A DNA stretch of 64,000 nt from Faucicola sp902506225 (GTDB lineage: Bacteria > Pseudomonadota > Gammaproteobacteria > Pseudomonadales > Moraxellaceae). The stretch lies in the NCBI GenBank assembly GCA_902506225.1, contig LR733345.1:930001-994000 (forward strand). Direction: 5' to 3'. The position numbers were made by a program, and so were the translations under genes. Shown one piece after another: positions 35,214 to 43,301 of the stretch. The stretch's first letter is position 1. Every line of letters begins with the position of its first letter. The notes beneath the pieces were generated by a model. It saw nothing but the letters and a program-made list of their open reading frames with translations, was not told where the DNA came from and searched no databases.

Positions 35214-37262
35214 TTATGCCGATGTTTTGGCACTGCTCAACACGCGTCTGGCTAGTATCACGATAGCCAATACAAATGCCAATAACCCTAGCCATTGGGC
35301 AATGTTATCCCAATTGGCAAGTTTAAGCGCCAACGGTGCATCTGAGCCGCCCGTCGTGACTGACGCGGCAATAATAAACGCCATAATAACGCCAATCAAG
35401 CTTTCGCCCACAATTAATCCTGCAGCAAATAACGTGCCTTTGCGCTCTGCAAGCTTCAAGTTGCGCTCACGTTGCGCCGCCGCACTGTTTTTGGTGATAC
35501 GGTTTTTAATCCACCATGCCAACACCGAGCCTATAAAAATCGGCATATTAATGGTAGGTGGTAAATAAATACCCATACCCACTGCCAATACTGGCAAGCT
35601 GTATTTACCCGCTGAAGTTTTGCGTAATAAAGTATCAGCGACAATCAGTACCGCACCAATCAGCACACCGATAAGGATAAAGTCCCAGTTCAAATTATGC
35701 GCAAAAATCCCTTTGGCAATCGTGGTCATCAAGGTTGCTTGCGGTGCGCCCAAGGCTTGCGAGGCATCCATATCAGGGCGAGGCAATGCCCCAGTAAAGC
35801 CATAAGCTTTGTAGAGTAGTTCTAAAATAGGGGAGATTACCAATGCACCTACCACGACACCAATCATTAAGGCAATTTGCTGACGCCAAGGTGTGGCTTT
35901 TACCAAGTAACCCGTTTTTAAGTCTTGCAAATTGTCATTTGAAATCGTCGCCACACATAATACCGCCGAACCACAGAATAGCGCCAACGCGGTGACAAAT
36001 TTGCCATCGCCCGTGGTTAACAATTGCGGATAGGCATTGCCAACCAGCAATAAAATGAGCGAAATCACCACAATCGAGATAATACCAATACCTGAAATTG
36101 GGCTAGACGACGATCCAACCAAACCCGCCATATAACCACACGCTGCCGCTACCAAGAAACCAATGATAAAGGTGACCGCGGTACAAACCAACACCAGCAA
36201 CCATGCCAAACCCGCTGGCAAGCTTGCATCCGCCACAAACTGATAGAAACTAACCGCCAATAACAACGTCATTAGCACCGTCCAGCCGATCATAACCTTG
36301 GGCGATAAATCCTGCTCCATACGACTGAGGTTTGATGAATTGCCACCTTTGAGCGCCTGCATGGAAATTTTTAATCCCTCAATCATTGGCTTCATGAGCG
36401 TCAGTAGCGTCCAAATTGCGGCAACACCAATGGTACCTGCCCCAATAAAACGGACATTTTCCTTCCAGATTTTCATGGCAAATGCCGACATTTCTATGTC
36501 GCTGGGCTGAGGCGTCATGCTCGTCAATATCGGCACCGCTGCACCCCAAGCAATAAAGATACCCAGCAAAATAGCAATACCGCCTGCTACGCCAACCAGA
36601 TAGCCTGCGCCAAGTAGCGCCAAGGAAAACCCCATGGGTAATTGGGTAATCGCCGACCCTGCTTTAAACCAGTAGCCTGCCGAATCTGCCAATACCCTAA
36701 GTCCACCGGTCAAAAACGCTACAATGCCTGATAGCGCGCCACCAATCACAATGTCCTTGGCACCTGTTGAGGCATCTGAATGAGCGGGGGTATCTGCGGT
36801 GTCCTGTTCGCCTGCCCGCAAAATTTCAGCAGCGGCAACGCCTTCAGGGTACGGCAAATCACTGTTTACCACCATCGCATAGCGAAGTGGAATAGTAAAA
36901 ATCACCCCCAAGATACCGCCAGCGATACATAAAATAGTGGTTTGCCAAAATGGAAACCCTGTCCAGTAACCGAGCATTAATAACGCTGGCAACACAAAGA
37001 TAATGGACGATAAAGTACCTGCCGCCGAAGCTTGGGTTTGTACAATATTATTCTCAAGAATATTGCTATCTTTGGCAAATTTTAAAACCGCCATTGATAT
37101 CACCGCTGCCGGAATGGACGAGGCAAACGTTAAACCGACTTTAAGTCCAAGATATACATTGGACGCGGTAAAGATGACAGTGATTAATGCCCCAAGAATA
37201 ATGCCCCTTAGCGTCAATTCTTTGTGATTGGCATACATATCACCGATAGGCTGAACTTGCAT
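35214..37262 (-). CDS. OPT-family oligopeptide transporter
   Basis: This 682-residue inner-membrane transporter has about 15-16 helices and belongs to the OPT superfamily (bacterial oligopeptide branch). The N-terminus ELTLRGIILGALITVIFTASNVYLGLKVGLTFASSIPAAV is the family's opening. The motif LPYPEGVAAAEILRAGE follows, and later GSSSSPISGIGIISI, a well-conserved OPT motif. I use ATG 37262, with GGAG upstream, instead of a TTG eight codons before it. It likely imports peptides by proton symport. The neighbouring pepD fits this, by context only. Confidence 0.92.
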   Translation of the reverse strand: MQVQPIGDMYANHKELTLRGIILGALITVIFTASNVYLGLKVGLTFASSIPAAVISMAVLKFAKDSNILENNIVQTQASAAGTLSSIIFVLPALLMLGYWTGFPFWQTTILCIAGGILGVIFTIPLRYAMVVNSDLPYPEGVAAAEILRAGEQDTADTPAHSDASTGAKDIVIGGALSGIVAFLTGGLRVLADSAGYWFKAGSAITQLPMGFSLALLGAGYLVGVAGGIAILLGIFIAWGAAVPILTSMTPQPSDIEMSAFAMKIWKENVRFIGAGTIGVAAIWTLLTLMKPMIEGLKISMQALKGGNSSNLSRMEQDLSPKVMIGWTVLMTLLLAVSFYQFVADASLPAGLAWLLVLVCTAVTFIIGFLVAAACGYMAGLVGSSSSPISGIGIISIVVISLILLLVGNAYPQLLTTGDGKFVTALALFCGSAVLCVATISNDNLQDLKTGYLVKATPWRQQIALMIGVVVGALVISPILELLYKAYGFTGALPRPDMDASQALGAPQATLMTTIAKGIFAHNLNWDFILIGVLIGAVLIVADTLLRKTSAGKYSLPVLAVGMGIYLPPTINMPIFIGSVLAWWIKNRITKNSAAAQRERNLKLAERKGTLFAAGLIVGESLIGVIMAFIIAASVTTGGSDAPLALKLANWDNIAQWLGLLAFVLAIVILARRVLSSAKTSA

Positions 37263-37705
37263 GGGCAAATCTCCATGTAAAAGCAAAAGTTGATGGTGAG
37301 TAAAAAAAATCTTATGGATTATACTGCGTTTTATGGCTAAAACAATAACTTTTATCTAGCACCCTCACCCTCGAAACATCGAAACCCTACGGGTCTGAAT
37401 ATGGCTATCATTGTGCAGCAAACGTTGTTTGGCAAAGCACGCCAATAATAGTTGCGCCTCATGCATATAGATATAAGATATCTATGTGATTAGTAAAATA
37501 ATAAGTCTTACCTACTAAGCAAAGAAAAATTAAGTAAAGTAAAGACAAGTAGTCAAGCATATCCTGCAGTGGCAGCCAGGGTTTATTTAGCAAGATAGAT
37601 TAAAATTTTGCATCATCTGCTATATAATTCTTGCTACACACTCAGCATGTTATATCTCAATGACAATCGATTACAGTTGTATGAAGATTTGCTAATGGAA
37701 ATTGA
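37263..37705. other. Intergenic region with promoter, inverted repeat and leader ORF
   Basis: This 443-base gap separates the OPT gene from the Ter-type module. It holds an inverted repeat (37464-37488), a TATAAT at 37623-37628 with a weak TTAAAA 17 bases upstream, and a 20-codon ORF running into the next start codon. No further gene is seen. Confidence 0.6.
37464..37488. promoter_or_regulatory. Candidate operator: inverted repeat
   Basis: ATAGATAT-AAG-ATATCTAT is a perfect 8+8 inverted repeat. With one G-T pair it extends to 11 bp (37464-37488). It is placed about 135 bases upstream of the -10 element of the module and could also serve the divergent OPT gene. Confidence 0.45.
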
Positions 37706-37709
37706 ATGA
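37647..37709 (+). CDS. Possible 20-codon leader ORF
   Basis: An ATG at 37647 opens a 20-codon frame (MLYLNDNRLQLYEDLLMEIE) whose stop overlaps the ATP-grasp start as ATGA. It begins about 12 bases after the predicted transcription start. There is no clear ribosome site for it. If translated, it would couple to the ATP-grasp gene, which itself lacks a good Shine-Dalgarno sequence. It could be a chance ORF. Confidence 0.3.
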   Translation: MLYLNDNRLQLYEDLLMEIE

Positions 37710-38788
37710 TTTTAAACCCCAGTAACACCCCGTTTTCAATTTGGTTGGCAGAAGGGCAGTCAAGCCAGCGTGAGATGCTACGTGCCATGCAAGCCATGAA
37801 ATGCCAATATAACTTACCGATGACCATCGTGGCATCCCATCGACAACCACGACCAGAAATCTTAAACTGTGCCGATATAGCGTACCAAGAGCCATCCGAG
37901 CCAAGTGAGCGGGTTGGGTTTGTACTTGAACAGGCCAAAAAGCACAATAGTAAAGTGGTGCTCACAGGGCGCAATAGCCAAGATTACGAAGCCAGACGTC
38001 AAGACTTCAAAGCAGCCGGTATTCGGTTATTGACAGGCGCAACTGACACAGCCACGCTTGAATTAATGGACGATAAAGCCGCTTTTACAGCTTTTTGCCA
38101 GCAACATGACATCCCTGTGGCAAGTGGCTGGCAGTTTGCTAATGCAGATGAGTTAATGGCACTGCTAGCCTTGCATGGTGGGCAGCCGTTATGTGTAAAA
38201 CCCGTTAAAGGCATATTTGCGCAAGGGTTTTGGCGACTCGATACCGCAGCGGTTGAGGCGTGGGATAGTTTTGAGCATTTATATTTCACCGATGCTAAAA
38301 AAATTCATCTTGCACAATTTTTACACGCCTATAACCATAGCCAAATGGTAACTGACAAACCCATTGCCATGCTGCTGATGCCATATCTAGCAGGCAAAGA
38401 ATATTCGATTGATGTGGTATGTGAGACAGGGGAAGTGTTAGCCGCAGTGACGCGCTATAAAGAAGGCAGTGAGCAGCATGTGGGCTATGACGAGGCAGTG
38501 ATGGCACTTGTCAAGCGTCTGGTGGCAGCCCTAAAAGCCGATGGTATTGTGAGCATCCAAACCAAAGCTGATGAAAATGGGACGCACAAGGTACTGGAAA
38601 TTAATAGCCGCGCGTCAGGTGGGATTGGTTATACCGATCACGCCTTTGACAACGGCACGATGAATTTAACCCAATTAGCTTTTGGCTATTGGTCAGGCTG
38701 TATTGCCAAACCGCAGTTGGCAGCGGTACGTGATACCATCACCCCTTGCATCGTGCGTCCGCTGATGACCAGTGTCAAAATCGGTTAA
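37706..38788 (+). CDS. ATP-grasp protein of the Ter-associated biosynthetic module
   Basis: This is a 360-residue ATP-grasp ligase, of the group found with ter operons (ATPgrasp_Ter, from memory). The N-terminal pre-ATP-grasp domain runs to about 110. The ATP-binding Lys is in CVKPVKGIFAQGFW (about 163-176). The Mg ligands are in LEINSRASGGIGYT (about 297-310). It should join an amine or amino acid to a carboxylate, with unknown substrates. It is the first of five collinear genes whose families co-occur elsewhere only in this predicted pathway. PRTase follows after 27 bases. Confidence 0.85.
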   Translation: MILNPSNTPFSIWLAEGQSSQREMLRAMQAMKCQYNLPMTIVASHRQPRPEILNCADIAYQEPSEPSERVGFVLEQAKKHNSKVVLTGRNSQDYEARRQDFKAAGIRLLTGATDTATLELMDDKAAFTAFCQQHDIPVASGWQFANADELMALLALHGGQPLCVKPVKGIFAQGFWRLDTAAVEAWDSFEHLYFTDAKKIHLAQFLHAYNHSQMVTDKPIAMLLMPYLAGKEYSIDVVCETGEVLAAVTRYKEGSEQHVGYDEAVMALVKRLVAALKADGIVSIQTKADENGTHKVLEINSRASGGIGYTDHAFDNGTMNLTQLAFGYWSGCIAKPQLAAVRDTITPCIVRPLMTSVKIG

Positions 38789-38815
38789 CGCAAAAATAAT
38801 AGGATAATAGACGCC

Positions 38816-40027
38816 ATGACCGAGCAAAAAACCATTTCGCTATCGCGTGGCGAGCTTACTTTACGCTATCAAACCACTGCGGATTATCAGCTTGATGATT
38901 TGTTGGGGTTTGCTGAGCGTATCAATCCCAAGCGCGCGTTTTTGTTTGTATCCAAAGTATTGGGGCGACATATTCCGGTATCCCCCGATAAGATGCGACA
39001 AGCCTTCACCCAGTTGGCAACTCTCATACCCGATGATTTGCCCGAGCCGATTGTGGTGATTGGCATGGCGGAGACCGCAGTCGGACTGTCGGCAGGGGTG
39101 CATCAAGTGCTGCAGGCACGTTATCCGCAGGCTATTTTGCTCAACTCGACGCGGCATGCACAGGCAGCAGAGCTTTTCACCACGTTTAGCGAAGATCATA
39201 GTCATGCCAGCGTGCATTTGATTTACCAAAGTGATGACAGCGCGCTACAAACGCACGTTGAAAACGCCAAAACCTTGATTATGGTCGATGACGAAGCCTC
39301 CACAGGTAATACCTGCCAAAATGTGGTCAACGCCTTGCGTCAAGCAGGAATGAGTAAGCTTGAGCAAGTGCATTTGGCGACGTTGGTTGATTGGTCGCTG
39401 GGCAAAAAACTGGGCAAAAAACTGGGCAAGAAACTGGGCAAAACGGATAATAATATTTTTAATGACATCGCCTTTTTTCGCCATCATCTGCTGGCAGGAG
39501 ATTGGACGTGGACAGATAGGATAAATGCGCCGGCGGTTACCATGCCAAATGTGTCAACCACAGAGGCAGGCAGTCAGCCACTGCTGCCTACCGGCAATTG
39601 GGGGAGACAACCGACACGCGATAGTACATCGGGATTGGATTTTTTGCTGCAAGGTTTGCATCATACGCTTCGCCAAAGACAATTGACCCTAGCGTCATTT
39701 GCTTATCAAAAAATCTTGGTACTGGGCAGTAATGAGTTTGTTTGGTTGCCGTTGCTGCTTGCCGAACGCTTGGCGCAGTATCAAGCGGATGTCAAATTTT
39801 CTGCCTTGACGCGCTCACCCATCGCCATCCATGCTGATAGCGCCGTGACTAGCGTTATCAAGTTCTTTGATCATTATGGCTTGGGCATGACCAATTTTGT
39901 TTACAACGTGACGCCTGATGCGTGGGATTGGGTGCTGTTGTGCGTGGAAACCCCCCAAGATAGCGTGGATGAGATTTGGCAGGGCTTTGATAATGTTATG
40001 GTAATTTCACCGAGACCCGAAATCTGA
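38816..40027 (+). CDS. Phosphoribosyltransferase with TRSP domain
   Basis: This is a 403-residue protein of the PRTase_2/TRSP family (named from memory). The PRPP loop is LIMVDDEASTGNT (about 154-166). The C-terminal domain carries the eponymous TRSP in SALTRSPIAI (about 333-342). Between them, at about 195-210, is a four-copy LGKK repeat coded by a 12-bp tandem repeat. It is predicted to attach or process a ribosyl phosphate in a nucleoside-like product. Degenerate repeats follow its stop codon. Confidence 0.85.
   Translation: MTEQKTISLSRGELTLRYQTTADYQLDDLLGFAERINPKRAFLFVSKVLGRHIPVSPDKMRQAFTQLATLIPDDLPEPIVVIGMAETAVGLSAGVHQVLQARYPQAILLNSTRHAQAAELFTTFSEDHSHASVHLIYQSDDSALQTHVENAKTLIMVDDEASTGNTCQNVVNALRQAGMSKLEQVHLATLVDWSLGKKLGKKLGKKLGKTDNNIFNDIAFFRHHLLAGDWTWTDRINAPAVTMPNVSTTEAGSQPLLPTGNWGRQPTRDSTSGLDFLLQGLHHTLRQRQLTLASFAYQKILVLGSNEFVWLPLLLAERLAQYQADVKFSALTRSPIAIHADSAVTSVIKFFDHYGLGMTNFVYNVTPDAWDWVLLCVETPQDSVDEIWQGFDNVMVISPRPEI
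39398..39444. repeat. Four-copy 12-bp in-frame repeat in the PRTase gene
   Basis: CTGGGCAAAAAA, the same again, CTGGGCAAGAAA and CTGGGCAAAAC follow each other, coding LGKK-LGKK-LGKK-LGK. The copies are near-identical, so the expansion is recent. It adds a basic segment between the PRTase and TRSP domains. Confidence 0.95.
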
Positions 40028-40078
40028 CATTCTAAAACTGACAACCGAAGTCCTATATCTGAAGTCCGACAACCAAAA
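40014..40078. repeat. Degenerate two-copy repeat around the PRTase stop
   Basis: CCGAAATCTGACATTC...GACAA and CCGAAGTCCTATATCT...GACAACC share about two thirds of positions at a period near 28. The first copy includes the stop codon (40025-40027). The duplication looks old. Confidence 0.45.
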
Positions 40079-40130
40079 CCCAATCAGACACAAAATCGAT
40101 AAAAATTAAGTTTGATAAAAGTGAGTGTGA

Positions 40131-40961
40131 ATGACCGATTTTTTTAAACCCGAAGCCCGTTTTTTTGAATCAAAAGTCGCGCTAGTCAAACCTTATGCTT
40201 TGATGGATTTGGATGATACCTTGTTTCAAACCCAGCGAAAAATTGCAGCTTGGCAATTGCCAATGGATGGGTTAGTGGCGGCGACCGTCGATAAGCAGAA
40301 TGCGCCATTGAGCTTTTTGACCCCAAAGCAGCGCCATTTTTTTAATTGGTTATCCCAATCAACGGAGCTCATCCCCGTCACCGCCAGAGATACCACTGAG
40401 ATTATGCGCGTCAAACTGCCGTTTGATAGTTGGCAAGTTTTGACCCACGGTGCAGTGATTGTAGCGCCATCGGGGCAGCCTTGTGCGCATTGGCAGCGGC
40501 TAATGGCAGGGCAATTGGTGGCGCTACAACCCAAACTGACCCAGCTTATGGCGCGATTGGCAGGGTTTGAAGCACTACGCACAACCCCACATTATGAACA
40601 TTTTATAGTAGACAATAACGCGACGGATTTGATGGTATATGTCGCCATCAAACATCAGCATAAAGACCACGATGCTTTGCTCCAGTTTGCGGTACAGCTG
40701 CCGAGTGTGCTAAATGAGGCGGCTGATTTGGGCGATGAGTTTTATATCCATGTCAATGCCAATAACTTGGCACTGTTGCCGCACGTCGTCAACAAGCATC
40801 ACGCGATGCGTTTTTTGCTCGATTATCATTTGGATAAAAACCGCCCTTGTTTTGGTTTTGGTGATAGCTTGGCGGATTTGCCGTTTTTACAATTATTGGA
40901 CTGGTATGGCACGCCCAATCGAGGACAACTGCATGATGCTATCAGTCAAGGGTGCTTATAA
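40131..40961 (+). CDS. HAD-superfamily hydrolase of the Ter-associated module
   Basis: This is a 276-residue HAD phosphatase. The nucleophile motif LMDLDDTLFQT gives Asp26 and Asp28. Motif II is likely VTARDTTE, and the C-terminal motif IV is GFGDSLADLPFL (about 243-254). The cap is of the Cof/type IIB kind by size. It is the third gene of the collinear set and ends two bases before the StiP-like start, so translational coupling is likely. It is expected to dephosphorylate the pathway intermediate; that substrate is inferred only. Confidence 0.85.
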   Translation: MTDFFKPEARFFESKVALVKPYALMDLDDTLFQTQRKIAAWQLPMDGLVAATVDKQNAPLSFLTPKQRHFFNWLSQSTELIPVTARDTTEIMRVKLPFDSWQVLTHGAVIVAPSGQPCAHWQRLMAGQLVALQPKLTQLMARLAGFEALRTTPHYEHFIVDNNATDLMVYVAIKHQHKDHDALLQFAVQLPSVLNEAADLGDEFYIHVNANNLALLPHVVNKHHAMRFLLDYHLDKNRPCFGFGDSLADLPFLQLLDWYGTPNRGQLHDAISQGCL

Positions 40962-40963
40962 TC

Positions 40964-42118
40964 ATGACAATTCAGGCTAATTTTTCTGGTAGTTATTTAC
41001 CTTCTGAGGTTACCTTGCTGCTCGATATCGTCAGTGCTGATAGCGTCAATGATATCAGCCCAACCCAAAAAGAAGCGTTAATTCAATCAGGTCAGCGCCA
41101 TTATTCAGATATGCTGACGCTTGAAAAACCGCCCAGCGCCACACATGAAGCCTTGTACAATCAAGCATTGGCGGCAGGCAAACAGCGCATGGCAAATGAT
41201 GTCACAAGCCTTGCCTTTAGCTTACATCAGCTATTTCATGCTTGTGTGAGTGCCTCGCAGCCGCTGATATTGGTCAGTCTCGTGCGGGCAGGATTGCCGA
41301 TTGGGGTCTTGCTACAAAAAGCGCTTAGTGATGCCTCTGCCAGCTATGCGTTAGCCAGTCAGCATTACGGGGTGAGTATCATCCGTGACCGCGGGCTTGA
41401 CCCGGTTGCCTTGCAATATATTTTGCAGCAGCATCCCCATAGCCCAATTGTGTTTGTCGATGGTTGGACGGGTAAAGGGGCTATCTATGGTGAATTGCAA
41501 CGAAGTTTAGCCCAAATCACTGATAAGCGGCAACAAGCGCAACTGTTTCACCAAGGTGACAGGGTGATTCCCCTGGTGACGTTGGCAGATCCTGCCGGGG
41601 TGGCTTGGCTATCGGCAAGTGATGATGATTGGCTGATGCCCGCAAGTTTGCTCAATAGCACTGTCTCTGGGCTGATATCGCGTACCCTGTATCGTCAGCC
41701 GAGTGATGGACTGCACCAAGCAGTGTATTATGACCAGTTACAGCCTTGGGATCGCAGTGGCGAGTTTATCCAAACCATTGATGCGCTGCGGCAGCAAACG
41801 CCCTTACCAACGCCGCTAACGGGCAAGTTGTTGCCGACTTTTACCACCCAGTCTTTGATAGATGACTTGGCGGCGCGCTTTGCCATCAGCAATCGCAACC
41901 GTATCAAACCCACCATTGCCGAGGCGACCCGCGCGATATTACGGCGCGACCCTGAGTGTGTGTTGGTCAATGAGATGGCAGACGGACAAGATACGGCATT
42001 ACTGCGTCATCTTTGTGAGGAAAAAAATATTCAAGTAATTGCAGATGCCAGTATTGCACCTTACCAAGCTGTCACCATTATTAAGAACAGAAGCCAAATT
42101 AAGGACAGAAGACAATGA
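40964..42118 (+). CDS. StiP-like protein: PRTase fold with PELOTA-like domain
   Basis: This 384-residue protein is usually annotated as cysteine protease StiP, but its fold is that of a PRTase (PRTase_1). LVSLVRAGLPIGVLLQKAL (about 104-122) and the PRPP-type loop FVDGWTGKGAI (164-174) are visible. The C-terminal 100 residues (DDLAARFAISNRNRIKPTIAEATRAIL... CVLVNEMADGQD) match a PELOTA-type RNA-binding domain. ATG 40964 is used in preference to the upstream GTG. The last 12 codons are an 18-bp tandem duplication. I regard the protease label as doubtful. Confidence 0.82.
   Translation: MTIQANFSGSYLPSEVTLLLDIVSADSVNDISPTQKEALIQSGQRHYSDMLTLEKPPSATHEALYNQALAAGKQRMANDVTSLAFSLHQLFHACVSASQPLILVSLVRAGLPIGVLLQKALSDASASYALASQHYGVSIIRDRGLDPVALQYILQQHPHSPIVFVDGWTGKGAIYGELQRSLAQITDKRQQAQLFHQGDRVIPLVTLADPAGVAWLSASDDDWLMPASLLNSTVSGLISRTLYRQPSDGLHQAVYYDQLQPWDRSGEFIQTIDALRQQTPLPTPLTGKLLPTFTTQSLIDDLAARFAISNRNRIKPTIAEATRAILRRDPECVLVNEMADGQDTALLRHLCEEKNIQVIADASIAPYQAVTIIKNRSQIKDRRQ
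42080..42115. repeat. Two-copy 18-bp repeat at the StiP-like C-terminus
   Basis: ATTAAGAACAGAAGCCAA is followed directly by ATTAAGGACAGAAGACAA and then the stop codon, coding IKNRSQ-IKDRRQ. Sixteen of 18 bases match. It lengthens the protein by six residues. Confidence 0.9.
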
Positions 42119-42195
42119 TAACCGCGTCTTTGCGCTCATCGACCTTGTTAACCGCCCATTTATCCTAATCGCTCTTTTACGCACATTGTACTTTT

Positions 42196-43155
42196 ATGAC
42201 ATTATTACACCCTATAAATCATTTTTTACCTGCGTCTGTTGCGCCGACTATCAATCCCTACCAACTAGGCGCAACTTTATATATGCCAGCCACGCGCCAA
42301 GATATTTGGCAAATTATTAGCCAGCAAAAATTGGCTGAGATTGACAGTATCGTGATTTGTTTGGAAGATGCGGTAAGTGAAAGTGAAATTCCTGCCGCGC
42401 TCGCAAACTTAAAGCAGCTGCTTGCGACATGGGCTCAGCACGCCCAGACGCATGGTTTTGGTGATGAATCGCGCCCAATTTCACGCCCGATGGTATTTAT
42501 CCGACCGCGCAACGCCTTGATGCTCACCGAGCTTGCCAGTTGGCAGTCGATTGCTTTGGTAGATGGCTTTGTGTTACCCAAAATCGATATGCAAAGCCTT
42601 GCCGATTGGCGATTGGCTTGTCAGGCATTGCCATCGACACAGCTATTGATGCCGACCCTTGAGACTCGGCTCATCTTTAACCCGATACACAACCAAGAAC
42701 TGGCGCTAGCGTTTAGCGAAGGGTTTAGCCAGTCGATTTTGGCACTGCGTATTGGCGGCAATGATTTATTTGCCTCGCTGCGCTTGCGTCGCCCGTCTGA
42801 TGTGACGATCTATCAAACCCCAGTCGGCATACTCATCTATCAGTTAATTGCCTGTTTTGTGCCGCAGGGTTTTTATTTGACCGCGCCGGTGTTTGAGTAT
42901 TTGGATAAACCTGCCTTGTTTGCTGAAGAATTACGGCAAGATGTCGCCTTGGGACTGGTGGGAAAAACCATCATTCACCCTGAGCAAATTGCCGCAGTCA
43001 AAAAAGCTTTTTATGTCAATGACATAGAGCGCAGTCAAGCCACCGCGATTCTTGCCGCTGATGCTAAGGCAGTGTTCAAGCAAGATAACAGTATGCTTGA
43101 GCCAGCCACGCATCGCGCGTGGGCGACCAGTGTGATGCTCCGTGCCAATGTTTAA
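42196..43155 (+). CDS. HpcH/CitE-like C-C bond lyase of the Ter-associated module
   Basis: This 319-residue TIM-barrel protein is related to citrate lyase beta/HpcH aldolases (C-C_Bond_Lyase, from memory). YMPATRQDIWQII, the metal-site IVICLEDAVSESE (about 53-65), PKIDM, LMPTLETRL with its acidic residue, RIGGNDLFASLRLRR and the HPEQIAAVKKAF ending are family features. It is the fifth member of the conserved set. No Shine-Dalgarno sequence is seen at ATG 42196. It could cleave or form the carbon chain that the ATP-grasp enzyme then ligates (inference). Confidence 0.83.
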   Translation: MTLLHPINHFLPASVAPTINPYQLGATLYMPATRQDIWQIISQQKLAEIDSIVICLEDAVSESEIPAALANLKQLLATWAQHAQTHGFGDESRPISRPMVFIRPRNALMLTELASWQSIALVDGFVLPKIDMQSLADWRLACQALPSTQLLMPTLETRLIFNPIHNQELALAFSEGFSQSILALRIGGNDLFASLRLRRPSDVTIYQTPVGILIYQLIACFVPQGFYLTAPVFEYLDKPALFAEELRQDVALGLVGKTIIHPEQIAAVKKAFYVNDIERSQATAILAADAKAVFKQDNSMLEPATHRAWATSVMLRANV

Positions 43156-43247
43156 CCGCCACTGTCTAACAGTTTGGCGCATCAAAGTCAGATAACAAAT
43201 CACTGACCGATAATTGAACAAAATTGCGCTATGATGACGGGTTAGCA

Positions 43248-43292
43248 GATAACAATAATTTATGATAACAATTTAACTGATAACCAGTATCA
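43248..43292. repeat. GATAAC repeats upstream of the WavE-like gene
   Basis: GATAACAATAATTTAT, GATAACAATTTAACT and GATAACCAGTATCAT follow each other with a 15-16-bp period and end about 10 bases before the next start codon. They occupy the region where a promoter or ribosome site would lie. Confidence 0.6.
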
Positions 43293-43301
43293 TGGAAACC
43301 T

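Noticed and set aside
40964..42118. Function as a cysteine protease (StiP annotation)
   Set aside because: I see no convincing Cys/His catalytic pair, whereas a PRPP-type loop and PELOTA-like domain are visible. I keep the name only as a family label.
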